Shown here one piece after another: positions 16,877 through 24,674 of a stretch of 64,000 nucleotides of DNA (positions are counted from its first letter, which is position 1; each line of letters starts with the position of its first letter). This stretch comes from Chitinophagaceae bacterium (GTDB lineage Bacteria > Bacteroidota > Bacteroidia > Chitinophagales > Chitinophagaceae). The notes beneath the pieces are model-generated. The model saw only the letters and a list, made by a program, of their open reading frames with translations, was not told where the DNA came from and ran no database searches. The position numbers were made by a program, and so were the translations under genes. The DNA lies in contig JAMLHK010000013.1 in NCBI GenBank assembly GCA_023957155.1, forward strand, positions 1 through 64,000. Reading direction: 5' to 3'.

Positions 16877-18403
16877 ATGGGGCTTATTGAAATACCGATT
16901 CCTAAAACAATTGCACGAACATTAAAACTGCACCCCGGTTCGCAGCGGAGGCAACAGGCCCGTGTGTTAAAAAGATTATTAAAAAAAGCAAGGTATACCG
17001 AGTTTGGGCAGTTTTATCATTTCGATGAGATATTATTAGACAGGGAACCTGAAAAAAAATTTCAGGAGCTTGTTCCTATTTTTGATTACGATAGCATATA
17101 TGCGCAATGGTGGCACCGGACATTAGAAGGCATTCCGGATGTATGCTGGCCGGGGAAGATTGAATATTTTGCTCTTAGTTCGGGAACTTCGGGGTCAGCC
17201 AGCAAATATATTCCCATTACCAATGATTTAATGCGGGGTAACCGTATTGTAATGATCAAACAAATGCTTACCCTGTTTAACTATGAAGATATCCCGGTTA
17301 AATCCATCAGTAAAGGGTGGCTGATGCTGGGAGGAAGCACGGATCTGCAAAAAGGTCCGGGTTATTATTCGGGTGACCTGAGTGGTATTACAGCGAAGAA
17401 AGTACCCTTCTGGTTCAGCCCGTTTTATAAGCCGGGCAAGAAAATTGCCCGTACAAAAGACTGGAATACCAAGTTAGATGAAATTGTAGAACAGGCGCCG
17501 CACTGGGATATCGGTTTTGTAGTTGGCGTACCGGCCTGGATACAAATGTGCATGGAGATGATCATAGAAAAATACCGGCTCAATAATATACATGAAATAT
17601 GGCCCAACCTTGCTTTTTATGTGCATGGTGGTGTAGCGTTCAGCCCCTATAAAAAAGGATTTGAAAAATTATTGGCTAAGCCGCTCACCTATATAGAAAC
17701 CTATCTTGCTTCGGAAGGGTTTATAGCTTACCAGGACCGGCAGAACGGGAAGGGGATGAAGCTCAGCACCAATGAGCATATTTTCCTTGAGTTTGTACCT
17801 TTTAATAACCGGAATTTTGACCAGGATGGAAATATTACGGCTGATGCGGAGGTCTTGTTATTAGACGAAACGGAGGAAGGTACGGATTATGCGATTTTGC
17901 TGAGCACCTCGGCGGGGGCCTGGCGCTACCTTATAGGAGATACCGTGCGTTTTACGGATAAAGCGAGATCGGAGATTGTGATTACCGGCAGAACAAAACA
18001 TTTTCTCAGCCTGGTTGGTGAGCACCTGAGTGTGGATAATATGAATAAGGCGATCCAGATGGCCGGTCAGCAACTGAATATTTCTATTCCGGAATTTACT
18101 GTTGCCGGTATCCCGTACCATTCTTTTTTTGCCCATCACTGGTATGTGGCTTGTGATGATTCGATAGATAAAGAAAAATTGTGTGCAGCAATAGATAATA
18201 ACCTGAAGGAGCTGAATGATGATTATGCGGTAGAAAGAAAAAGTGCATTAAAAGCGGTTCTTCTGACGGTATTGCCTGAAAAAAACTTCATGATGTTTAT
18301 GGAAAGTAAAGGAAAGCTTGGAGGGCAGCACAAATTTCCGAGGGTTATGAAAGGCAAAATGCTGGAAGAATGGCAGCGGTATATTGCTTCCGTAAACACA
18401 TAA
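16877..18403 (+). CDS. GH3 auxin-responsive-promoter-like acyl-adenylating protein
   Basis: The 508-residue protein belongs to the bacterial branch of the GH3 family, whose plant members adenylate carboxylic acids such as indole-acetate and jasmonate and join them to amino acids. ATP-binding motifs of the ANL superfamily are visible: FALSSGTSGSASKYIPIT (about residues 98-115), YLASEGFIAYQD in the middle, and LIGDTVRFTDKARSEIVITG with GRTKHFLSLVGEHLS towards the C-terminal subdomain. The bacterial substrate is unknown. It follows the glycosyltransferase by about 180 bp and precedes a LysE-type exporter on the same strand. Confidence 0.88.
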   Translation: MGLIEIPIPKTIARTLKLHPGSQRRQQARVLKRLLKKARYTEFGQFYHFDEILLDREPEKKFQELVPIFDYDSIYAQWWHRTLEGIPDVCWPGKIEYFALSSGTSGSASKYIPITNDLMRGNRIVMIKQMLTLFNYEDIPVKSISKGWLMLGGSTDLQKGPGYYSGDLSGITAKKVPFWFSPFYKPGKKIARTKDWNTKLDEIVEQAPHWDIGFVVGVPAWIQMCMEMIIEKYRLNNIHEIWPNLAFYVHGGVAFSPYKKGFEKLLAKPLTYIETYLASEGFIAYQDRQNGKGMKLSTNEHIFLEFVPFNNRNFDQDGNITADAEVLLLDETEEGTDYAILLSTSAGAWRYLIGDTVRFTDKARSEIVITGRTKHFLSLVGEHLSVDNMNKAIQMAGQQLNISIPEFTVAGIPYHSFFAHHWYVACDDSIDKEKLCAAIDNNLKELNDDYAVERKSALKAVLLTVLPEKNFMMFMESKGKLGGQHKFPRVMKGKMLEEWQRYIASVNT

Positions 18404-18501
18404 ATAATAATACGGGATTTGAATGAATTGTTTTTTACACCTGCAGTTGATGGGGGTTTCTTACATTTATAGCTTTAATTGATGACTTTAAACGGGAGAT
18501 C

Positions 18502-19143
18502 ATGATTGAGGCCCTATTGAAAGGATTGGCCCTGGGATTAGTTTTAGCCTTGTCTGTTGGTCCGGTTATCTTTACCATAATCAAACAAAGCATTTATAAC
18601 GGCCATGAAGGTGGCTTTAGTTTTGTTGCCGGGGTATGGATAAGCGATATTATTCTTGTTGTATTATGTAACGCTTTTACCGAGCTGGTGAAAGAATTGC
18701 TGGAGTATAAAAAATTGATCGGGTATACCGGCAGTTCTTTTCTGCTTGCTATGGGGGTGTATTATCTCTTTTTTAAAAAAGTGATATTGAAAAGCAATGG
18801 TAACGGCCCGGAGATTAAATTAGGCCGGGGCGATCATACCCAGATCTTTTTTTCCGGTTTCCTGATCAATACCCTTAATCCCAGTGTTATTATTTTCTGG
18901 CTGGTGAATGCAACGGCGTTTGCAGTAAGCCACACGCTTCAGCAGCGGATAATCATCTTTACGGTTTGTATTCTTTTTAATATGGCGGCCGATACGGCAA
19001 AAGTACTTTTGGCCGGCAGTTTGCGAAAGAGGTTAACCGTTCATAATATCTCCGTCATTACCAAAATTTCGGGAGGCATATTAATCGCTTTTGCTTTTGC
19101 GCTTATCTATGGCATTATCTTTTTGAGTGATAAAGTACAGTGA
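18502..19143 (+). CDS. LysE-family translocator
   Basis: This 213-residue inner-membrane protein has about six helices. It begins MIEALLKGLALGLVLALSVGPVIFTII, in which the SVGPV motif is the LysE/RhtB signature (GxxxxxxPGP-like). Family members export amino acids or related solutes. Internal GGFSFVAGVWISDI and FFSGFLINTLNPSVIIFW are also typical. It lies about 100 bp after the GH3 gene; if GH3 makes an amino-acid conjugate, a shared transcript with an exporter would make sense, but this is speculation. Confidence 0.88.
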   Translation: MIEALLKGLALGLVLALSVGPVIFTIIKQSIYNGHEGGFSFVAGVWISDIILVVLCNAFTELVKELLEYKKLIGYTGSSFLLAMGVYYLFFKKVILKSNGNGPEIKLGRGDHTQIFFSGFLINTLNPSVIIFWLVNATAFAVSHTLQQRIIIFTVCILFNMAADTAKVLLAGSLRKRLTVHNISVITKISGGILIAFAFALIYGIIFLSDKVQ

Positions 19144-19240
19144 GGAGGGTGTTGGTGGTAATTACGCAACAGGCTAAAAAGTCGAACTGACCATAAAGAA
19201 TACTACATATTTAACAAAAGCATTAGGACTCCCCAATAAG

Positions 19241-20878
19241 ATGAAAATACTGTCATGCGTTTTACTAAGCTTATGTATTAAAGCTTCTACAACGGGCTAT
19301 TGTTCTCCGGTAGTCAACAGAGATGATTCTTTGGAAATTAGAATAAATGCCCTGCTTAAGGAATATGACAATCCCAAAAACCCTGGGCTTCTACTAGGCA
19401 TTATAGACAACGGAAAGCTTATTTTTAAAAAGGCCTACGGTTCTGCAAACATAAAAAAGAACATACCCAACAACTATAGCGTTAAATATAATGTGGCTTC
19501 TGTAAGTAAGCAATTTACTGCTGCTGCAATTATGAAGTTGGTTCTTGAGCAAAAGATATCCTTGAACGATGATATCCATAAATATCTCCCTTCATTTCCA
19601 GACTATGGCACCCCTATAACAATAGATAATTTGTTGTATCACACAAGCGGTATTAGAGATTATATGGTACTTATGTGGCTAACAGGTATCAGTTTTGAAG
19701 ATCCCTTCACTAATAAGGATGCTCTGCAATTAATCACTAAGCAAAAAGAATTGAATTTTAAGCCGGGTACAAGATGCGTTTACAGCAACGCTAACTATAT
19801 TTTATTAGCTGAAATAGTAGAAAAAGTAACAAGCCTAACATTATCCGAATATGCACAAACTAACTTGTTTGAACCGTTAGGCATGAATGAAACAGGTTTC
19901 GGTAAATCTCAATCGGAAATTGCTTTAAGTTACGGTACTACTGAAAAAAGATATATTCCTTACAAAAACAATAATACTGCCATTGGAGACGGAGGACTTT
20001 ACACCACACTAAATGACCTGTTAAAATGGGATGCTCAATTTTATGACAGCACTTCTTTAAACCACAAACTTCTTACGCTGGGAAAGTTAAACAACGGCAA
20101 CCCTCTAAGTTATGGCATGGGCATTATGACCGGCCGTTACAGGAATGAAACAATACAAATGCATCCCGGAGCATTTTTGGGGTATAGAGCCGAACTGCTT
20201 AGGTTTCCTAAAAAAGGAATCTCAATAATATGTCTGGGAAATACAGAAGATATTAATCCTGAGACGATAACCCGGCAAATTTCAGATATCTATGTATTTG
20301 GCGATAAAGGCATTGAAGGAGAAACACAAAAGCCAACATACAATCTGAAAGCTATAGAAACGATAGAAGGGAAATATGAAGTTGCACCAGGTGTACTAGT
20401 TGACATAAAATTTGAGAATGGTCTGCTAACAGGACAAGCTACTGGTCAGCCAAAACAAATACTTTATCCTTATACCACAAATTTTTATATCATCGGCCGC
20501 ACCGCAGATACCGTTTCATTTAGTGAAAATGACAAAGGTGATGTTAATCAGTTAACAATAGTTCAAAAACAGGGTAATACCATTGCTAAGAAACTTGAAT
20601 TGGTGTCGGACAATATCCCCGACTATGCCGGAAAATATTATAGCACCGAACAAGATGCAACTTATTCGTTTTATATCAAGGAGAATGCATTATGGTTTAA
20701 GGTAGGGACGAGCCAACCGAACAAAATAGAAATATTAAAAAAATACGACAGAGCATATTTCGGATACAAAAACTTAGAACAAGCAACAATAGATTTTACC
20801 CGAAATGATTTAGGCAAGATTGTTGGTTTTACGCTAAGTTCAGGACGTATTTCCGGATTTAAATTTATTAAACAGTAA
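19241..20878 (+). CDS. Exported serine hydrolase, class C beta-lactamase fold
   Basis: The 545-residue protein has an N-terminal signal peptide (MKILSCVLLSLCIKASTTGYC) and then a penicillin-binding-protein-like domain (about 30-375). The catalytic SxxK is SVSK in NVASVSKQFTAAAIMKLV and the YxN is YSN in RCVYSNANYILLAE; a C-terminal lipocalin-like part follows. Members include esterases and D-amino peptidases, and resistance cannot be assumed. The gene is visibly richer in A+T than its neighbours, prefers AAA/ATA/TTA codons, and is followed by an odd non-coding tail, so it was probably acquired. Confidence 0.88.
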   Translation: MKILSCVLLSLCIKASTTGYCSPVVNRDDSLEIRINALLKEYDNPKNPGLLLGIIDNGKLIFKKAYGSANIKKNIPNNYSVKYNVASVSKQFTAAAIMKLVLEQKISLNDDIHKYLPSFPDYGTPITIDNLLYHTSGIRDYMVLMWLTGISFEDPFTNKDALQLITKQKELNFKPGTRCVYSNANYILLAEIVEKVTSLTLSEYAQTNLFEPLGMNETGFGKSQSEIALSYGTTEKRYIPYKNNNTAIGDGGLYTTLNDLLKWDAQFYDSTSLNHKLLTLGKLNNGNPLSYGMGIMTGRYRNETIQMHPGAFLGYRAELLRFPKKGISIICLGNTEDINPETITRQISDIYVFGDKGIEGETQKPTYNLKAIETIEGKYEVAPGVLVDIKFENGLLTGQATGQPKQILYPYTTNFYIIGRTADTVSFSENDKGDVNQLTIVQKQGNTIAKKLELVSDNIPDYAGKYYSTEQDATYSFYIKENALWFKVGTSQPNKIEILKKYDRAYFGYKNLEQATIDFTRNDLGKIVGFTLSSGRISGFKFIKQ

Positions 20879-21188
20879 ATGATCATACAAAATAAACTAC
20901 CGCCAACAGGCAGTTTTGCGTCAGCATGGGGTGACGAATAATAACTTGGTACTATCATCAGCTACATATCCGGCAGACCGAATGCTAATAAGCAACAAAA
21001 CATATTCTCAACTTTTGTATCTTACATCAGCTGTAGCTCAGGGCTGGGTGCGTTTTTCGAATGCCCTGCCGAACGCAAGGCTGTTAAACGTTATAGGATA
21101 CATGGGGCAGGCTTACGGTAGAAAAAGCAGGGTTGAATTGCTCTTCCCGTATAAATTGGAAGCTGGTTTCCAATTTTACTCCGCATCC
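20879..21188. other. Non-coding tail with interleaved inverted repeats after the serine hydrolase
   Basis: There is no gene in these 310 bases. After the stop codon comes CGCCAACAGG, and about 190 bases later GTTAAACGTTATAGG. Between them lie two inverted repeats that interleave: CAGGGC (21039-21044) with GCCCTG (21063-21068), and TGCGTT (21049-21054) with AACGCA (21072-21077). The composition resembles the hydrolase gene rather than icd. It looks like the recombination tail of a mobile gene cassette but does not fit the attC consensus. Confidence 0.4.
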
Positions 21189-22640
21189 TTATTGTCCCTG
21201 TGCCAGGCTATACGCTTTCTTATCTCCCCACATATTGAGTAATTCGGAAGAGCATATCTTAAAATTACCGCTCATACTCACATAAAGTCCCAGCACATCC
21301 TGTTGGGTAAGCGGCTCGTCATCAAGTGTTTCAAATCGCACATTGTATAGGTTCACCAGGTTAGTATATACCGAACCGGTTGGCCATACCTGTGTACCCC
21401 GGTTGCTGATGCTTACTAATTTGAATTTGACCCCGGCATGGCGCTGGCATTTGGCTGCAATAGCTGCCGGTTGCTCGTTACTTTCTATAAATAAATCAAC
21501 CCCCACGATGCTTTCGTTCACAAGTTCTTTCGATACCATCATGGCATTTTGCTGTAGTTTAAAAGGGGTAGGTGTACCCGGTTTGTTGGCTTCAACAGGC
21601 TTTGCATTAAATTCCGGCTTTTTACCGAGGTTGCTGATAATAGCGTCTGCAAATTCAGACGTATTGACTGCCGGAGTTGATTTATTGCCGAAATCGCCGG
21701 TATGTACACCGCTTTCGAGCGTGTATAATAAGGCGTTTTCTATAATAGCTGCATTTTCCGTAAGCCCTACGTGCATCAGCATGGATATGCCGCTTAGAAT
21801 GAGTGCAGTGGGATTGGCGATATTTTTTCCTGCAATGTCCGGTGCGGTGCCATGTACGGCTTCAAAAATGGAAATATGATCACCAATATTGGCTGAAGGT
21901 GCAAAACCTAATCCTCCAACCAATCCGGCACATAAATCAGAAACAATATCCCCCTGTAAATTAGTAAGCACCACCACATCAAAAGTGTCGGGTTTGGTCA
22001 CTAATTTCATACAAAGGTCGTCTACGATGATGTCATCGGCTTTCAGCTCGGGGTATTCTTTTGCCACCTCATAAAAACATTCCAGGAACAGCCCGTCTGT
22101 TATTTTCATAATGTTGGCCTTATGGCCGCAGCTTATACGTCTTGCCTTTTTTAGCTTAGCCATTTCAAAAGCGTAGCGGATCACCTGTTCGCTTCCGGGG
22201 CGGGTAATAAAGCGCCGGCTTAAGGCCACATCATGCGTGAGCATGTGCTCAATACCGCCATAAGTATCTTCAATGTTTTCTCTTACCACGGTGATATCAA
22301 TGGGTATCCCCGCTTTAGAAAAAACAGTATCTACACCATGTAAAGTCTGGAACACTCTTTTGTTTGCAAAGGTGTTCCAGGTTTTCCGGGCCGTTACGTT
22401 AATGCTTTTTACGCCTTTACCTTTGGGCGTTTCCATCGGTCCTTTAAACAACAGCCCGAGCGTTTCTATGGTCAGCTTGGCCTCCGGGGTCATTCCGTTT
22501 GAAAAACCTTTGTCAAAAACCCATTTACCCATATCTACAAACTCATATTCAAGCGGCACTTTGTTGGCTTTAAATATGCTTAAAGTGGCACTCATGATCT
22601 CCGGTCCTATTCCATCTCCTTTTGCTACGGCAATTTTCAT
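21189..22640 (-). CDS. icd: NADP-dependent isocitrate dehydrogenase
   Basis: This 483-residue TCA-cycle enzyme oxidatively decarboxylates isocitrate to 2-oxoglutarate. It starts MKIAVAKGDGIGPEIMSATL and has the substrate loop VFQTLHGVDTVF, TVVRENIEDTYGGIEHM and the metal-binding VDDLCMKLV and LQGDIVSDLCAGLVGGLGFAPSANIG (quoted in parts: VDDLCMKLV, GDIVSDLCAGLVGGLGF). HGTAPDIAGKNIANPTA is the nucleotide site. The extra C-terminal domain of about 150 residues makes it the long, Thermus-like type. It produces the substrate of the KorA enzyme encoded 5.5 kb away. Confidence 0.95.
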   Translation of the reverse strand: MKIAVAKGDGIGPEIMSATLSIFKANKVPLEYEFVDMGKWVFDKGFSNGMTPEAKLTIETLGLLFKGPMETPKGKGVKSINVTARKTWNTFANKRVFQTLHGVDTVFSKAGIPIDITVVRENIEDTYGGIEHMLTHDVALSRRFITRPGSEQVIRYAFEMAKLKKARRISCGHKANIMKITDGLFLECFYEVAKEYPELKADDIIVDDLCMKLVTKPDTFDVVVLTNLQGDIVSDLCAGLVGGLGFAPSANIGDHISIFEAVHGTAPDIAGKNIANPTALILSGISMLMHVGLTENAAIIENALLYTLESGVHTGDFGNKSTPAVNTSEFADAIISNLGKKPEFNAKPVEANKPGTPTPFKLQQNAMMVSKELVNESIVGVDLFIESNEQPAAIAAKCQRHAGVKFKLVSISNRGTQVWPTGSVYTNLVNLYNVRFETLDDEPLTQQDVLGLYVSMSGNFKICSSELLNMWGDKKAYSLAQGQ

Positions 22641-22698
22641 AATATAAAGAATTTAAGATTAAACTATATATGAATCAAAAACAGGTGAGGTTTTGCAG

Positions 22699-22706
22699 CA
22701 AAGGTA
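22699..22706 (-). promoter_or_regulatory. -7 box of the icd promoter (TACCTTTG)
   Basis: The minus strand reads TACCTTTGC about 59 nt before the icd start codon, matching TAnnTTTG. No -33 TTTG is seen at the right distance. Confidence 0.5.
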
Positions 22707-22796
22707 AACCGGATTTGGTTGAGGGCATAAAATTCTCATTATTTCAATACGCTATCGTTGTTTTTTGCTACTTTTAAGTCAAACTATGGCGAGGCA

Positions 22797-23183
22797 ATGG
22801 CATCAAAAGTAACGGAAGGGGTAACGGTAACTGTTGAAACATTCTATCAGCCGGATTATAGTAACCCGGTTGGCGGAGAGTTTATGTTTGCTTATCGCAT
22901 TACCTTACAGAATAATAATGCATTTCCCGTCAGACTGTTGCGCCGGCACTGGTTTATTTTTGACAGTAATGGCACGCAGCGCGAAGTGGAAGGGGAAGGC
23001 GTAGTGGGGGTACAGCCGCAGATTAATCCGGGTGAACAATACCAGTATGTTAGTGGTTGCAACCTGCGTACGGAAATGGGGAAAATGTATGGTACCTATG
23101 CAATGGAAAATATTGTGTCCCGGAAGCAATTTGAAGTTAAAATTCCCGTATTTGATATGATTGTTCCGTTTAAAATGAATTAG
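22797..23183 (+). CDS. apaG: ApaG-domain protein
   Basis: The 128-residue protein is ApaG along its whole length: VTVETFYQPDYSNP, FMFAYRITLQNNNAFPVRLLRRHWFI (in parts: FAYRITLQNNNAFPVRLLRR), GVVGVQPQINPGEQYQYVSG and MYGTYAMEN. The fold is a fibronectin-III-like beta sandwich; in enterobacteria the gene is linked to Co/Mg phenotypes, but the biochemical role is uncertain. I start it at the ATG at 22797 (MASKVTEG), because the 13 residues further upstream are not part of the family. Confidence 0.93.
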   Translation: MASKVTEGVTVTVETFYQPDYSNPVGGEFMFAYRITLQNNNAFPVRLLRRHWFIFDSNGTQREVEGEGVVGVQPQINPGEQYQYVSGCNLRTEMGKMYGTYAMENIVSRKQFEVKIPVFDMIVPFKMN

Positions 23184-23205
23184 CTCATTTTCGTAATAAA
23201 AATCC

Positions 23206-23213
23206 TAACTTTG
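23206..23213 (+). promoter_or_regulatory. -7 box of the desaturase promoter (TAACTTTG)
   Basis: TAACTTTGCG matches TAnnTTTG. Transcription would start near 23220, leaving a leader of about 140 nt before the desaturase ATG at 23359. No good -33 box is seen. Confidence 0.5.
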
Positions 23214-23358
23214 CGAACCGCATTTAAAATCAATATTTTTTGAGCAAAAGGAAAAAGGTGTGGCCGATTTTGGAATTTATTCCCCCCGATTATTCTTTCA
23301 TTTATTAATTGCACGGTAAGTGCTGTAACACCATATATATTCAGGAAAATTTAAATCA

Positions 23359-24429
23359 ATGTACAAGGTAAGTTTCAACAATAAGAACAAGGTCTTTTTC
23401 AATGCGCTGAAGGCAAACGTAGATCAATACTTTATTGATAATAATATCCGCAAAACCGGCAACTGGAAATTGTATGTAAAATCGGCCGTACTGATCCCGC
23501 TGGCCATACTGCTCTATCTTTCCCTGTTGCTTTTACCGCTGAACATTTTTACCGGTGTAATACTCAGCGGCTTATTCGGGTTTACCCTTGCCAGCATAGG
23601 CTTTAACATCATGCATGATGCCTGCCATGGTAGTTTCTCCACACGTAAGTGGGTTAATGATTTATTCGGGCTGAGCATGAATGCGCTGGGAGGAAATGCT
23701 TTCTTATGGAAGCTGAAACATAATATTGTGCATCATACCTATACGAACATAGACGGAGTGGATGATGATATCAATAATATGCCTTTTATGCGCGAATGTT
23801 CCACGCAACCCTGGAAACCTATCCACCGCTATCAGCATTATTATATGTTTTTCCTTTACGGATTTACTTCGATTTTCCTGTTGTTTATTACGGATTATAT
23901 TAAATATGTAACCCGCAAGGTATATACAACGCCCTTAAAGCCGATGGACATTACAGAGCATCTTGTTTTCTGGATATCGAAGCTGCTTTATATCGCTATT
24001 ACTATTGTTATTCCCATACTTGTGGTAGGCTGGCAGGCCTGGCTGCTGGGATTTGCAGTTATGCATTTTGTTCTGGGATTGACTCTTGCAGTAGTATTCC
24101 AGCTGGCACACGTGGTAGAGCATGCTGAATTTGATGTAGCGGGTATCGAGCCTAAAAAAATTGATAACGAGTGGGCTATCCACCAGGTAAAAACTACAGC
24201 CAATTTTGCCGCAAACAGTAAAATTCTTTCCTGGATTGTGGGGGGGTTGAATTTTCAGATTGAGCACCACCTGTTTCCCCGCATCAGCCATGTACACTAT
24301 CCTGCCATCAGTAAAATTGTACAGCAGACCTGCGAGCAGTTCGGTTTGCAATACATTTACTATCCCACGCTTGGAGCAGCGGTAGCATCTCATTACCGGT
24401 TTATGAAGTACCTGGGGCAAAAGCCATAA
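23359..24429 (+). CDS. Membrane fatty acid desaturase (acyl-lipid/acyl-CoA type)
   Basis: The 356-residue membrane di-iron enzyme introduces a double bond into an acyl chain, probably a front-end or delta-5/6-like desaturase. The three histidine boxes are HDACHG (about residue 90), HNIVHHTYTN (about 121) and QIEHHLFP (about 303), in which Q replaces the first His of the third box, as in front-end desaturases. Four hydrophobic helices lie between the boxes. It is monocistronic and ends in a strong terminator. Confidence 0.93.
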   Translation: MYKVSFNNKNKVFFNALKANVDQYFIDNNIRKTGNWKLYVKSAVLIPLAILLYLSLLLLPLNIFTGVILSGLFGFTLASIGFNIMHDACHGSFSTRKWVNDLFGLSMNALGGNAFLWKLKHNIVHHTYTNIDGVDDDINNMPFMRECSTQPWKPIHRYQHYYMFFLYGFTSIFLLFITDYIKYVTRKVYTTPLKPMDITEHLVFWISKLLYIAITIVIPILVVGWQAWLLGFAVMHFVLGLTLAVVFQLAHVVEHAEFDVAGIEPKKIDNEWAIHQVKTTANFAANSKILSWIVGGLNFQIEHHLFPRISHVHYPAISKIVQQTCEQFGLQYIYYPTLGAAVASHYRFMKYLGQKP

Positions 24430-24450
24430 AGAACATCATTTCCGGTCAGT

Positions 24451-24488
24451 ATAAAGGCGACATCTTAAGAGGAGAATGTCGCCTTTAT
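24451..24488 (+). terminator. Intrinsic terminator after the desaturase
   Basis: ATAAAGGCGACAT (24451-24463) and ATGTCGCCTTTAT (24476-24488) form a perfect 13-bp stem with a 12-nt loop, followed by TTATTAT. It is 22 nt after the stop codon. Confidence 0.8.
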
Positions 24489-24620
24489 TTATTATAGATC
24501 AATAGAAAAGATTTCTGTTGTACAGGCTGCTGTATCGCTATGAAGAAGCAGTTGTTCAGGTATGGCAAAACATTAACAAAACCCGTTGGAAAAGCAACCC
24601 CTGATTTGGTAATTTTAAAT

Positions 24621-24645
24621 TAAACTAACACGTATACGTTTCGTC
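24621..24645 (+). promoter_or_regulatory. ECF-type promoter (TAAAC-N16-CGTC)
   Basis: TAAAC at 24621-24625 and CGTC at 24642-24645 are exactly 16 nt apart, as in the sigma-factor operon promoter and at 4460. The start would be near 24652, about 23 nt before the ATG of the next gene. The spacer contains the palindrome ACGTATACGT. Confidence 0.5.
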
Positions 24646-24674
24646 ATACTGTTACACGATTAAATGTTTACAAT

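Noticed and set aside
21025-21095. Possible tRNA, because of 'TAGCTCAGGGCTGGGTGCG' and 'TTCGAAT'
   Set aside because: There is no acceptor stem, no anticodon arm and no T-arm at the proper distance; the inverted repeats interleave instead of forming a cloverleaf.
20879-21096. Classical integron attC site
   Set aside because: The terminal boxes (CGCCAAC and GTTATAG) do not fit RYYYAAC/GTTRRRY, and no integrase gene is in the window. Only a looser cassette-like idea is kept.
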